Below are positions 16,702-30,110 of a stretch of 64,000 nucleotides of DNA, in pieces; within the stretch, counting starts at the first letter, position 1, and each line of letters opens with the position of its first letter. The notes under the pieces are model-generated. The model had not been told where the DNA came from and did no database searches. It saw only the letters and a list, made by a program, of their open reading frames with translations. The position numbers and the translations under genes are program-made. The stretch comes from Mugil cephalus (Eukaryota; Chordata; Actinopteri; Mugiliformes; Mugilidae): NCBI RefSeq assembly GCF_022458985.1, contig NC_061779.1, forward strand, positions 15,297,001 through 15,361,000. Reading direction: 5' to 3'.

Positions 16702-19700
16702 TCAGATGGCATATTGCTTTGGCTGCTTCTTCAGACTCATGGACCTTTCTGTTTGTGAAATCACATGAGTGGCTCGGTTGTTGAGGAGTCTGCATTCATG
16801 AAGAACATCTGTAGAGAGAAACACATATGATGCCACGCAACTTGTACCCACTTGTTAAATCACATGCAACACTTTTCTTAAAAAAAAAAAAGGAAGAAAA
16901 AACTCTTACCATTAAATTGTTTGTAGGCTTCCTCAATAATGGCATTGTTTGATCTCTTTATTTCCCAGTAAGTATCTTCCACCCAGGGTTTACAATCAGG
17001 GTGCTCAATAAGTTGTCCATTTTTATATGATCCAGCTAAGAAAAACAGGTCCAAAACATTTTAGGTAAATAATAATAATAATTTAAAAAAAGCAAGCAGT
17101 TTCTGTACTTGTTAAAAAATATATACCTTTGATGGTATCATCAATGTCTTTGCATAACTGGTACAAGTCACTCCCACGTCCAACAACTCTTTCACCTACA
17201 ATTTAAAAAAATAAGGTAAAAAATCTCCATAAACGATCTTCAAACTATACAGACACGCATTAAAGTTAATGTCATCAAAGTCTCAGAAGAAATATTAGAA
17301 GTTACATAAAGAATAAATCTTACCATCCAGCACCTTTATGTGGGGGAACATTTCAAGAACTACGTTCCTATACGATGCGATCCTGCACACTGGCATAAAG
17401 AAAGTTTTTGTGAATTCACTAATCAAGGATTTTCTATCCGCTGGAATGTTTTAAAATATAGTTACTAAAACTTACCTGGATTAGTGTAATTATATGTGTT
17501 GTCTTTAAAGCGTATATTTTCTAGCTTTCTCAAGGAAACAAGGCAGTGTAGGTTCTCAATACTGATGAAAAACAAAAGAGATTTTAGACAACCAATTCTA
17601 AGTATTGCTCTTAAAAATATGATTTTGAGTGAGTGTCAGCTTGATGTTATGTGTTCTGTGTAATTAACATGATAATTAGTGGCACATTAACATTCATCAA
17701 CTAGATAAGCATCAGGTCAGTGTTTATATAATCATACCTGGATATAATATTACCAGCCACGTTTAAATTCTGTAAACTCTCACAACTGCGTATGGGCTCT
17801 GTAAATACAAAAGTAATTACAAATGTAAAAGAACACTTTAAATCTATTCATCATAGTCATTTTCCTGATAAGTGAATACTGATCAGCCATGACATTATGC
17901 TTGACTGCTCATGATCTCCAGTCAAGCGAACAACTCCTATTATGTGGTAAACATGGCAGCCGTTTTCATGTCAGGTCGTTCTCAAAGTCGTTGCGTCAGA
18001 AGCAGGTAAAATGGCCAAGTGGAAGGACTTGAAAAGGACCAAATTGTGATGGCTAGATGTCTGAGTCGGAGAATCTCCAAATCTGGAGCTCTTATTCTGT
18101 TCATGGTCTGCGGTGGTCAGTACCCATGAAAAGTGGTCCAAAGAAGGAAAAGCAGTGAGTCGACAGTGTCTTGAGCGCCATGACTCATTGACACATGTGG
18201 GAGGCCGGCAACACAGTTCGACTCTTTTGCATCACGTGGATGCCCTCATGTGGTTTAGCTGAGGAATGGCTCCACCATGGAAAGACAATGAATGTTAAGA
18301 TGGTAGCACGTGTCGAGGAACATCAACAGGAATGCCAGGACACAGGTTTTCCAGTAAAACGCTACTTCACAATAAGATGATCAATGTCATTCAATTCACA
18401 GGTTGGTGGTTTTAATGTTATGGCTGATCGGTGCATATACTGTATAGAATGCATGTAAATATGGACTTGCGCCTGAAATCTTACCTAAACTGGAGATCCT
18501 GTTAGCCGACAAATTGAGCACGGAGAGAAGCCGTAGAGACGCTAGAGGAGCTAAATTTGTTATATTGTTTCCAGACAGGTCCAGTCTCTCCAAATTTACA
18601 CACTCCCCGATGCAACCGAGGTCATGTATACCTAAGGATATGCAGGAAAACAATTATAATATGCAATAATGGACATTTGCAGAATTAATGATAATGATAT
18701 ATTCATTTAATCTTACCGAGACCTCTCAATTTGAGAAACAGTATCGACTCCAAATCAAATTCTCCCGTTCGTGACTTGAGCAGCACGGCAGTGATCCTCT
18801 CGCAGTCTGCATCTGAAAGAAGGAGAGTGCCAAGACTGCAGCATAACAAAGCGCGCATTCACATTTCTATTCTTACATATGCAACGCAACCACACAATTT
18901 GTATTTGTGAGTCAGCGCTGCAAATGGCATGGCTGGAAGCACTGTGTCTGTGCCGCTTACGCTGGAACAAGCAAATAACCCATGCAATCACATCTAAGTG
19001 GAAGATTCAAGCAGTCCATGAATGTCACGTCTGAGTTGTTCCCCTCTCAGCTCCAGAGGAAAGGGTCACAAAGCAGACACATGTGCTGTTGCCGTCCTGA
19101 GCCTTGACTAAAGGACTTTTATTTGGTTTGATGTCCCCAGGCAGTGTCTGTCCTACACACAAATTCTCTTGCATAACCCCTATTGAATAAAATTCTTAAT
19201 AGGGCATAAAAACAAGGTTGTTACAAAACAGACGACGTTCTCAGATTTACATCAACACAGGTTTATTTAGTTTACTTTTATCTATGCAAACTATATGGTA
19301 AACAGCACATACAAGATACAAGATATAGAATAGTAAATCAGTATTAGGTGGTAATTAGTATGGGCATCATTTTGCACGGTATCTGCCCGAAAAGAAATAT
19401 TGTGTTGGCGATGTTAACTTTGGTTCAAAGCCAACAGTGGCGTAAATAACGTAAGCTAATGTTGGTAGCTACCTGTATGCTAACGACGAGCGTCGCTCGT
19501 ATGACGGCTACGTCTACGTGATTTCATGAGGATGGTTCAGCCGGATGAAAGTGGGTGTGTTATCTAATAAAACGGCAGCCGCGTGCCCCTCTGTTTCCTC
19601 TGATGATGCCACGCGGAAAAAAAAAATGTAACAAATAATAGGTTGTCCCATGTTAAGGCGCAGCTAGCTAGCAATCAGGCGGCTAGCACAAGCAGCGTAG

Positions 19701-19751
19701 CAACAAGCTCCATCACAACTTACCCTGGTCCTTCTCTCGCTGCGAGTCCAT
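16702..19751 (-). CDS. lrrc61: Leucine-rich repeat-containing protein 61
   Basis: A small LRR protein of unknown biochemical role. Nine exons on the minus strand: 19751-19724, 18812-18717, 18631-18485, 17798-17738, 17561-17476, 17389-17324, 17195-17127, 17035-16910 and 16808-16702. They join to 261 residues (human LRRC61 about 259). The match rests on ordered landmarks: LLKSRTGEFDLESILFLKLRGLG, then DLGCIGECVNLERLDLSGN, LAPLASLRLLSVLNLSANRISSL, SLQNLNVAGN, and, after the repeats, GERVVGRGSDLYQLCKDIDD. The repeats are about four 22-residue LRR units followed by a cap. A C-terminal region with YWEIKRSNNAIIEEAYKQF is helical. The human gene is on chromosome 7, so its place between idh3a and cib2 is unlike mammals. 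An internally deleted Tc1 copy sits in intron 3. Confidence 0.9.
17878..18438 (+). mobile_element. Internally deleted Tc1/mariner element (family A, copy 2) in lrrc61 intron 3
   Basis: Both ends are present as an inverted repeat. The left end begins CTGATCAGCCATGACATTATG and the right end finishes ATGTTATGGCTGATCGG (18417-18433), with TA next to each end as expected for Tc1/mariner insertion. Between them about 500 bases keep broken pieces of the transposase gene: the N-terminal helix-turn-helix region (around 18010-18140) and a short piece of the catalytic region (about 18225-18245). It is non-autonomous and inserted antisense to lrrc61. Confidence 0.75.
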
Positions 19752-21474
19752 CCCGGGTAACTTCCTAAAGCAGAAAGAGTGACCACCGTAGCCGGTGCAG
19801 TGGAAAGAAGAGGCTGGTGGTTATTTTGTAGGTGGGGGCTGTGATGTGAAATTACCATCTGTCCCGAGGTAAAGTCAGGACATGAGCACTGTACTGCTGT
19901 TCCGTCCTAGTACGCAGGTGGAGGATGAGACGGACCTCAGCCTCCGGCCGTACAGCACCCCCCCGGAGGAGGAGGCGGTGCGACCACACAGAACCTGCTG
20001 GAAGATGGAGACGGGCCTGGAAATAACAGTCTAATAATAGTCCTGCGTTTGCTTCATGTCCCTTCAGTGCAACAGGTTCCTTGCGCCAATTAAAAGTTTA
20101 AACCTTATTAAAGCGTCGACGAAAACAATACATCTGTGGATTAGGGCCAATGTAAAAACAAATTGGAGGTTGAAAACCTAATAACCACTGGCGCTAATCC
20201 TCTTCCACAAAGGAGACAACAACTTTGAATCATCATGATAATGATAATAATAATAATAATAACCCGTAATTCGACGTACTCATAAAATCAATGGGGAAGA
20301 AATTAATGAATATACAATTTCTGATACAATTACAGTGAAATTATAAAATAAATAAAATATGTATTTTAACAGCCTATAGGCAAGTTGATTTGAAAAAATA
20401 ATGGATCAAGTACCCAAGGGAGACAGAGTCAGACATGCTTTTAACGTTGTGTTAGTGGGCAAACCGAACTAGCAGGGATGGAAATATAAATTAAGTCTAT
20501 TTTGTCCAGTAGCCTATTGTACTGCATACTGGATATAATAATAATAATCATAATAATTAGAATTATGACAGTCCTGCACCAAATGTTAACTTCATCGACG
20601 CTATGATCATTTGTATAACTGAGAGAGCTGTTAATTTTAACTTAACTTTCCATTTTATAGGCTGTGGTTAGTGCCATTTGAGTTTTATTGAAGCCGATGG
20701 AATCTTCCAAAATGTTCATACAGTTGAATAGCCACTTTTCTGATGCTGTTTTAATAATAGAACATTAACATAGGGCAGGATTGGCTTTATTAATGTACCT
20801 AATGAAGTGGCCAGAGAGTGTATATTGTAGTATAATGTATAATACATTAATATGGAAATATTATCCAACAGGCTATGTGAAAGACAAAGTGGCAAAGTTA
20901 CAGCCCAAGAGTCAATGTGATGCATCGCAGATTCATATAATATAAGGCAATGCATCATCATCATCATCATCATCAACAACAACAACAACAACAACAACAA
21001 TAATAATACTAGTGAAAATAAAGGTTTAAGTAATAATTGTTGCCCCCCTGTTGTTACATCATTGTTACAAGTAGTTCATGTTTGTTTATTTATTTATTAA
21101 CCTGAGTTCCCATTGGTTTGTCTCGACTCCACCTGGATGCTTAAAGAGAAGCGGATCGGTTTGCGCTCCTTGAGCTCCACAAAGGAAATCCACTGGCTCC
21201 GGCATAACTGAACACCATTCCTCTACTATTTTCCTACTTATTCTGTTTTTGTTTTTTGTTTTTTCTTCCAAGCGCTCCTCATTCCCGTTTTCTAATCATG
21301 TGGGACATCTTCCGGGAGGACATCAGTAACCCCTGTTGAGAGTTTGCAAGGATATCAAGCCCATCCTGTGCGGAGTCTTTTGACTCCGCTGGCCCCCTAA
21401 ATGCCTTTCACTGAGAAAAGGCTTCGGACGTTCGGAGCTGTGAATGTCTACAAGCAACAAATCACTTGATTAAG
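19752..21474. other. Divergent intergenic region between lrrc61 and cib2
   Basis: This 1.7 kb holds the promoters of two divergent genes. A GC-rich patch (19900-20010) beside lrrc61 looks like its CpG-type promoter. The rest is AT-rich with TAA/TAATAA runs (about 20240-20260, 20535-20560) and the triplet microsatellite at 20952-21006. No coding exon is supported. Confidence 0.5.
20952..21006. repeat. Compound triplet microsatellite (CAT)n(CAA)n(TAA)n
   Basis: About 8 CAT/ATC units pass directly into about 9 CAA units, then TAA units. On the minus strand this gives a meaningless Leu/Met-rich open frame. Confidence 0.9.
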
Positions 21475-21639
21475 ATGGGGAATAAGCAAACTATATTTAC
21501 CGACGAGCAACTTGATGCGTACCAGGTAAGCTTGCACGCCTTCTTCTTATTGGAGGATAATGTGTCCAGCTCCAGAATCGGCAGATTAAGGTATAACATA
21601 ACTACGTGTAATCAGATACCCCATGTTAGCCAATTCAAC

Positions 21640-21710
<71 letters not shown>

Positions 21711-24700
21711 GTTTTTCTGACGAGTGTACATCTTTTGATATTTCTCATACTGTTTAACTAGACTTTAACTAAGTCTGTTATAAGCATGTGGTCCTGAATG
21801 CCCAATGAGCTCCCCCTCTATGAACATTTCTTAATACAGCGCACTGATGCTACTGATTAAATATTGACTCAGTCTTGATGGGCAACGATGGCAGGAGGGT
21901 TTTGATTTCATTGCAAACTGGAGGACCTTATCATCATGAGAAGGCGTGAACTCTTGGTCCCCTACCAACGACCCAGGAGGTTTTTCCCATGAAGAAACGT
22001 GGGTTTATCATGTGATGAGGTGCAGACTCAATAATTGATGTCAAGTCAGCGTGATATGCTGTGAAACTCTACTCTCATGGTTCAGTTTGGTTCTCAAGGG
22101 CCTCTCTGGTTACTCCCGCTACTTTTAGACTACTGTTACTTTCTGTTTTGTCTTACAGTTTATTATTTTCCCTATTTTTCCAATAGATTTTATGTCTTTA
22201 TTTAAAGATAACACATCAGCCGGCTAAACCTTACTTCCACAAGGAAGTTTGAGCTTATTATTTGTGTGTAGACAGGCATCCTTCATAGTGTATGATAGAA
22301 ACTAGTAGCTTATGGAGGCTGCTCAGATTCACAAACATCTTGGGCAGTTTTGACATGAACAGTGAAAGCAATCATTCTGCCTGTTTTGCTCAGCTAACTG
22401 TTCTGTGCTTCTTGCATCCAGGAGCGCAGCTCAGACAGAATGGACACACACGCTAAATGTAAACTGAGGTGACTCCAGTATGGCTGTTGGATAATGCGTG
22501 TGCCAACACATGCATGTCAGACAGCGGCAGCTCTCTCACACATCGCTGTTCAAGAGAAACCAGACACCTCTACTGGAGTTTTACTGTAATGGCTGCTCAC
22601 ATGACTTCAGAGAAACTGTAATGTTATTTGTTCTATGACACACTGATGTGTCACTCAGAGTGCTCAGTGCAAGTTACCGTTACACGGTTTGTCACATTTC
22701 AGTGCTTTATCAGACGTTGAGTATTGTATTCTCACGCGCTGCTTGTCTCTCTTTGCAGGACTGTACGTTTTTCACTCGCAAAGAAATTTTGCGGTAAGTC
22801 TTGTCAGCTATATGGTTCCAGTCACTCACAGTGTTGATCACATTTCAGAACGATACACATAATAGCGTTACCACAATGATGTGCTTTAAGGCACTCTGAA
22901 TTTGGCAAGTAATGCGTGTGTCAAGCTTGTGATAATAGAACAAACCACACACATTATAGAAGCCTGTATTGAAAAAAGATAACAACTACAGAGTGCGTTT
23001 AGCTCCTGTTGGGGGAATTAAACGTGTCTCAGTGTACGTGCTAAATTCTCAGAGCTCACTGTCTCCCACCTGAGAAAATACTGCGAATTCTGAGGCTGTT
23101 TGCATTGGCAGCTGCAATGTTAAACACGTTGTTAAAAGGGTTTTCAGTTCATATGCCACATGGAATTACCTGGACACGTGTTTGAAAGGAAAATGTCTCT
23201 TGTGCGTGCTTCCAATTGAATTAAAGCGATGGGTTTGAAATAGGTCTCTAAATTTCCTGGTGATGTCCTAAATAGTTCTGCCACCCGACCAAATGCAAAT
23301 ACAAACAGGATGTGGCAGCGTCGGTTAACTCATGTAGATTGCCGTGCCGTCAGCACGGATCTAAATGGCTCTGCTGTGAGCTCAGTATGTTACCTAAACC
23401 TTCTCAAAGTAATCTTGACCCTTTGGTTCAGGTGTTGTTTTCAGTGCCACCTAAAGAAGTGTCACATTCCTACTTCTTTCGACCACTTCATCTATTTATA
23501 ATATAAAACAGTCTGTGATTGCATGACCCACTGCATCATTTCTCACTTCCTGTGTCATGGCCAGCGGTTCTCACATTTCAGTATCTTTTATCAGTGGTTC
23601 TAGATGTTGGAAGATACTCAATGACATGCAGATACTCAAGCATGCTGCAGTGTAACATAAGATAATGCTGATAGATGTGCATTGCAAAGGACCGCAGTAA
23701 CTGGTGTGTCTTGTTACCGTCTTCTGAGATAACATAAACTTTAAAGGTTGAAAGAAAGTTAATCAGATTACGCAACATGTTTGTTTGGTATGACACTTTT
23801 TTTTAGTTGTGTTCATGCTGGTTTCTTCCCTTTACAACATTTTCTCTCCCTGTTCGCTCAAGTAGAAATAGTGCGCGCGTCCTTGCTCCTCCACCGCGAT
23901 ACTTAATTGACTTTGACTCTGAGGCTAGCAGCAGATTGGAAACAAAATTGAGAATCGGCAGAGGGCGTAACGGGGTCCTACGCGTTATGACCTCCATAAA
24001 ACACTGTTGTTTCTGTCTACGCCCGCAGCGGTTACAACACAGTTATGTAACATCAAAGAAAGAGGTTATCATTCGTGGTCGTGCTGGGATTTATTTAAGC
24101 CCTTCATTCGTGTGTCACATCCAGCATTGACACAAGATCATTACATTCAGAGACTCTGCTAATCCTTTAAGACCCTGTTTCTCTTTTGTATTGGAGTCAA
24201 ATAGACAACACAATTGCTCAAAAGGTGTTCCTATGTTTGATTGTAGGTTGCACGGCAGGTACCATGAGTTGGCTCCACATCTTGTACCAATGGACTACAC
24301 CAATGATCCTGATTGTAAACTGCCGTTAGCCTTGATAGTCAACATGCCAGAGTTAAAGGTAGGTTTTTGATAGAATGAAGGGCTTAATAATCTTTTTGTT
24401 TTTTAAATTGTCTCAGTAGTGTGATAAGTTGTGCTTAATAACTCGAATTCCTTTCAAACTGGTCAGCCTCTTCAGCCCGATCTTTGTTTTTCACCATCTG
24501 TCTGTGCCATCTTATTTTGGATTGTGCTGCAAACGTGGCGCCCACCGCTCATGTTGACTAACACCTAATCAATACGCCCACTCTCCCATCGGACAGAATT
24601 GATTTTTAAACCACCGTCATCCCTGATCTGATTGTGTGACGCCGCATTCTGTGATCTTGGGAGAGTTAATGTGCCATGAAACGCTCAGCCTCTCTATCCC

Positions 24701-26120
24701 GACAGATCCACCCCCTCCCGTCCCATCTATTTTTAAGCACCTGCCATTTGAAAAGAGCATCCAGGAATTTTAGAAATGGCATGTTGCATAACACATTTAC
24801 CCTCACCTTTTCTCCCCCGCGCCAGACATGAATGGCGTACTATTTAATATGGACTCCTTATCCGCCGAAGCTTTAGCACAGAGCCTCATAAAGTGTCCTT
24901 CTTGGCATAATTAGCCTGTAAAGCTGTCACATGTTTGCAGGGTTGTAAGGGTGGCAGGGGAAAGATGGAGACCGCTGAAGACATGATATATGAGGCACAG
25001 ACAATGCACAGTTCACCAAAGTCGCCACGCGACTTCATAACCATAAATACAATCCTATCTCGCTGCAAGCTAATGAGCTGTGGTGAGCTGACTCAAGTCA
25101 CTCCACTGTCTTCGGATATCAAGTTAAAAATGGCGGTGTATTATCTCTTCTTTGGCTGATATTTTATTGACCTCAAAAGATGCAGAATCACTGCAATTCC
25201 AGGATCTCCTTTTGATTTATTACAAATTGCGTAAAGCCAGTTAATTATGTTGGATATAAAAACCACTGGGAGCAACTTACGGTTGATCAACAGAGGAGAA
25301 GATATTGGCTTCACCGTACTTACGAAGAGTCAGCTTTTTTTCAGCTGAACCCCACGATCAGCAGAATACATGTTCACAATACCGCTACTGCTCCTATGAG
25401 ATGAGTTTTTATTACTTATACAGTTTTCTTATCTAAACTGTGCTATATTGCTGTATCATGCATTTTAAGTGCTTATGGTTACAGATATTTATTTATTTAT
25501 TTAAATGAATAATCCACTTTCATCCACAGGAAAACCCATTCCGGAACAGGATTGTGGAGTCCTTCTCAGAGGACGGGATGGGGAATCTCAGCTTCAATGA
25601 ATTTGTGGATATGTTCTCAGTGCTCAGTGAAATGGCTCCTAGAGAACTCAAGGCCATATATGCCTTTAAAATATATGGTAATTGCACACGTCTAAAATGT
25701 TCCTTCCACAGACTGAATGAAATCAAAACTTGGTATTAACGAGTCACTATAACCGCTGTTGCCTGTAGATTTCAACGTGGACAACTACCTGTGCAAAGAG
25801 GACCTAGAAAAGACTCTAAATAAGCTGACAAAGGAGGAGCTGACTCCCGAAGAGGTCGAGCTGGTGTGCGAGAAGGCCATCGAGGAGGCAGATTTGGACG
25901 GTGACAACAAACTCTCCTTCGCCGACTTTGAAAATATGATAACCAGGGCTCCGGATTTTTTAAGGTAAAAAATTTAATTTACTTAAAAGATATAAAGTTA
26001 AAGCTTTTGCAAGCACGCTCCTTACATTACCTTCCTTACGAAAATCCCTGACAACATTACTTAATATTGTATGCATATTGTATTTCTTCTCATTCTAGTA
26101 CCTTCCATATACGTATCTAA
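21475..26120 (+). CDS. cib2: Calcium and integrin-binding family member 2
   Basis: EF-hand protein that binds integrin tails and, in hair cells, TMC channel subunits; mutations in the human gene cause deafness. Six exons: 21475-21525, 22759-22793, 24247-24358, 25530-25677, 25769-25964 and 26099-26120. They join to 187 residues, the same length as human. Seen are MGNKQTIFT at the start (Gly2 gives an N-myristoylation context), [22 protein letters not shown], and two calcium-type loops: EF3 [13 protein letters not shown] and EF4 [13 protein letters not shown]. The C-terminus is DFLSTFHIRI, whose last seven codons are a separate tiny exon. Its 3' UTR appears to run to AATAAA at 27329-27334. The gene is divergent from lrrc61 and convergent with sh2d7. 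Confidence 0.95.
21641..21710. repeat. (CTTT)n microsatellite in cib2 intron 1
   Basis: About 17 nearly perfect CTTT units start roughly 115 bp after the exon 1 donor. The purine/pyrimidine asymmetry is complete over 70 bp. The Phe/Leu/Ser open frame through it is not a gene. Confidence 0.95.
22794..25529 (+). other. cib2 introns 2 and 3, with possible conserved regulatory stretch
   Basis: No extra exon or mobile element is recognisable. The stretch 24580-25140 is less AT-rich, lacks simple repeats, and has CATAATTAG-like homeodomain cores and CATTTG-type motifs. That composition is often seen in vertebrate conserved non-coding elements, but conservation cannot be judged here. Confidence 0.3.
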
Positions 26121-27350
26121 GAGGGCTTGATGGACAGTTTCTAAAGTGGACAGTGTGCTGATCTCCAGGATCGGACCTTCAGGCAGCGGCACGGTCGCTG
26201 GCTCACACTTTCATCTTTTAAAAAGTTATCCAGCTCCTTTTCCTGATGTCCCTACCTCAGTGAAGTGTCCCAAGATTGAGAACAAATACAGGTTGTATCC
26301 GGATTGCCACTAATATTGTCACTGTAAATCAAAATGCATTTTCCTTTTACTACCTATGAAAGGGCTTGAGCTAAATTGGAAATACAGGGATCCTTTGCAC
26401 AGTTTAAAGTGGCAATTTCGAAGATTTGCGTCCTGTTTGGCAGCATTTATAGTTGCGTGTGGTAACAACGAACATGGGTTAATAGTACGGCTCACAGGAT
26501 TCTGAATTGCGCTGCTAACACAACTCAACGGGCTGCAGTTTCACCGTGCAAGGAGTTCGTTATGTTGCAGAGAAGCTGGAAGGGTGCAGCGTGTCACCTG
26601 CAGCTCCTCATCTAACGGCTCACTGTGGCCGCTCCCTTTTGTTCCATTACGTCATGCGGCGTTTCCAACAGATCTGCTGTCAGAAAAAATGCCAAAGATG
26701 GCAGTTGTCTTGTTTTAAAACCTCAGCGCTCTTGTTACAGGATTTTAATGCAGTTTCTTTTGTTAAAGTACCCAAATATATGAAATATAGTCTTTCATAT
26801 ATAGTGTGGTGGCCTCATCTGACTATGGACAGTGAGCTCTTAAGAAAATCTTCAAGATTGCTACTCTAAGGTTCAAAACTGGTAAATGTCAGAAATGAGC
26901 CAGACTCTGAATAATGAGCACAAAAAAAACAACAAAAAAAACAATAACAACGAAATAAAAAAATATATATATACACCTTATCTACCTATATTGCACATGG
27001 GTCCAAGTTTTCCTAGAATTTCAGTATTTATGAGACTATGGACAACGCTTGAAGTGAATGAAAGCACTGGCATTAAGGGCATACAGATATTCTATGTGAG
27101 CTATACAGTATTTGTACATGCAGTGTTTAGCTTGTGATTCTGCTCCTATTACTGGAACACGATGACAATCATATCTTACTGTTTTCCAGTTAGTCAAAGG
27201 GCTTTGTCATCTGAACTCATTTTGGTAGCTTTCATCCTCTGCCTCAGCCATTGTCATGAGATGTTAGTTACAGCCATCTTTTGGATATATATTTTATACT
27301 GTTCCATTTGTGTCCAGATGTTTCTTTGAATAAATGTTTTTCTCTGTGTG
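26121..27350 (+). other. cib2 3' UTR
   Basis: About 1.2 kb of non-coding sequence ends at a clear AATAAA (27329-27334) followed by a T/G-rich element, the usual layout of a vertebrate poly(A) site. Confidence 0.65.
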
Positions 27351-30104
27351 TTTTCTGACTGGATTACTAGGTTCGTTTTTGTCAATGAAGAAGAGCACGA
27401 GAAAAAACACTTTTAAAAAACAGGACCCCTCGCTGCCTCATAATCAAAAAGAAAAAAAAAAAGAGACATTTCAAGGTTTCAAGATCTGCAGCTGTAATGA
27501 GCCCTTCACATAACCAGTCCATCCGTCCGCCCACCCGTGATGATCAAAGGGTGTGCGCAGTAAAGATCAGGAAACGACTGCGCCTCTGCGTATCTCATCG
27601 TATGAGCTGTAATAACTTATTAAGGAGGATGTGATCATTAGGAGTGCGCTGCCTCAGCATTCATGGGCGTGATTACATCCTGCGCACACACACAGTCAAT
27701 CTGAAGGGAAACCTGGCGGAAACGGTCTTGGCCGTGATGGTTGGAGATAAATGGGCTGTGGTTTCTGGGGTGTAGGGTGTCAATTTGCATGAGGTACATA
27801 TGCACCTAGATATTATAGCGCATTGTGTTGTTTACATGTTCATTCCAGATTGTGCTAACATGATAAACTTTACATATTCAGACACAGACCGTGCACCTGC
27901 TAAGAGTCACATTACATTTTTGTACAGAGCAGAAACCAAGCAGAAATGGGGGCACTAGCTGCTGGCTAAAACGACTTGACATTCAACCCCCAAGGTAGAC
28001 CCGGACTATTTAAATGTCAAGTGTGTTATGTGGAAAGAGTTTCGATTGCTCTGTTGCAATGTTCTGCTGTGCTCTGTCTGTTAGCTGTTGGTAATAACAA
28101 CCCCTTCAAAAAGAGTTATGTTTGAACTAGTCTGTGCAAAATACTAAAGATCAAGCGATAATGTTAAAGTATAAAACAGAGCCATTCTGGGGTGCTCGAA
28201 GGCTACAAAGAGACTCCAAGTGCCTCGTTTCTAACAAAGGAGGAGATTTTTCCAGTGGAGTCTGTTAAGCAGTATGCAGCCATTGGAGCAGCCCGTTAAT
28301 TCTCACTTTCATTATCTCAAGTTCACTTTATGAGTGCAGTATCAAAAATTCAGGGCAATGGAGTGCTGATCGCATGGCTTCATTAATTACTGGGTCTCAC
28401 CGGGAACATCTGTTAATTATGATTCCAGCGGAGAAGCTTCTGGTACATCGTGATAGTAAGGGCTGTAAAGGGGCCGTAACTGGAGGCATCTGTTTCTGAG
28501 GGTGAGGGGGAGACAAACAGGGTGTGAAACTCACACTGTGGTTCCCTCCACAGGGCCCCAGTCTGTCCTAATGTGATCTGATTTAAGGTGGTGCCTTTGG
28601 GTGGTGAAAGTGATCTTAAATAATTAATTTCTACATCAATAAGGAGTAAACTAGCAAATCACATTTTCTAAATATATTACAATATCAACCATAGCTCTGT
28701 ATTATTAATCATTCATTGAAATATAGATTCATTTATATATTTATCTCCAAGTCCATTTACAGACATTTAATTTAATGGTTTTATTTATTCGTTATACTAC
28801 TATTTCAGTGGTTGGGGGGGGAAAAACTCTTTATAATGACTTAATACATTTTATAAACATTGTAAATCATTATAATAACTATAAATTTATAAAGAATTTA
28901 TGTTAAGTGTTCATATAGAGCTTATTCATTTGAAATAAAGGCTTGTAGTAAATCTTGTCTCTGGGATCTTTGACATCATGATGATTCGATTGCCTCTTGT
29001 TTCCCCCCATTGCACATCAAATATATAAATATAGCTCCTTCCATTATGTCAGTACTAGATGCAGAAACCCCCAGAGGCACAATCATTGTCACGACATCTC
29101 ATTTATCCGTCGTAAGTATTTACGTAGGTCTGGCACTTTATCACGATAAAGTTATAAAAAACGCCACAGTGCGGTTGATAAACAGGTTGGATGTTTGATA
29201 TTCAAGTGGTTTGGCACATCCTGGCTAACATTACCATCATGCTCTTGTACAACAACATAATGGCGCGGCTGCGCTTGCACTTAACTGCTAAACTTTCAAC
29301 GACTGTGAAAGCGACACATTTAGAGGGTTTTATTGGAGTTTTTTACCGTTACTATAAAACTATAAAGCCAGGAGGGGAAAAGAGGGGGCCGATAATAAAA
29401 GATAATAAATGCCATTTCTGTAACTTTGACCCACCTCTCCGTCGCTGACACATAAGGACGTTTGAAATCTGTATGCAAATAAAGTTTCCTGTGAATGAAG
29501 TGCAGCACTGATGGTGGCAGCAGGTAGTCAAAACATTTTCTGCTGTTTTACAGCACCCATGACGGTTTTGAGGAATTTCCGCCCGGTGCACTGTATGTGA
29601 GCGTTGCCTGATGAGTTACAGGAAGGCTCTTCGAGTCAGGGACGGTAAACCGTCATGAAAGTGTATCAGATGGGAAGAGCTTTCACATCCCGTGATACAC
29701 TCTCCTTTGTGCTCTGGTTTCTTGATGAAGAAATGTATTTCTGCCATTGTGTTGCCACATCTTTTTCTTTTTTTTTAAGTGGAGTCTGTTTTGTAAGACA
29801 CGTGTGTCTGTTCTAGCACCCAGGGCTCTCGAACCACCTTATCTGATGTAGCACGAACAGCCCACATATTTAATACACTTATGTTTATCTCCGCTTAAGA
29901 GAAGCACATGAAATTTTCCGGTAGCAAGGTAATTTACTGTTCTCTGTGAATCACGTTATTGATTCAACACGTCTTTTTTCCTCCTGAAACCTTATGCAGA
30001 TTCAGTCAAAAATAGTTTCTCCAGTGTAATCACCATCATCATGCACAAAACACCACTATAAATAACCGCTTATTTACTCAACTTAGTTTCAGTGTACAAT
30101 TCAT
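27351..30104. other. Intergenic region between cib2 and sh2d7
   Basis: About 2.7 kb with no coding exon, RNA gene or recognisable transposon. Two stretches (27480-27800 and 28190-28480) are repeat-free with ATTAATTA/TTAATTA cores, for example CATTAATTACTGGG near 28380, and could be enhancers. The rest is AT-rich filler. Confidence 0.4.
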
Positions 30105-30110
30105 TTTATT
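30105..30110 (-). terminator. Polyadenylation signal of sh2d7
   Basis: Minus-strand AATAAA about 195 bases after the stop codon, the first canonical signal. Confidence 0.55.

Noticed and set aside
20716-21000. Minus-strand frame starting with Leu and Met runs
   Set aside because: Produced by the CAT/CAA microsatellite.
21466-21720. 84-codon frame continuing past cib2 exon 1
   Set aside because: It is exon 1 read into intron 1 and the CTTT repeat; the GTAAGC donor at 21526 is clear.
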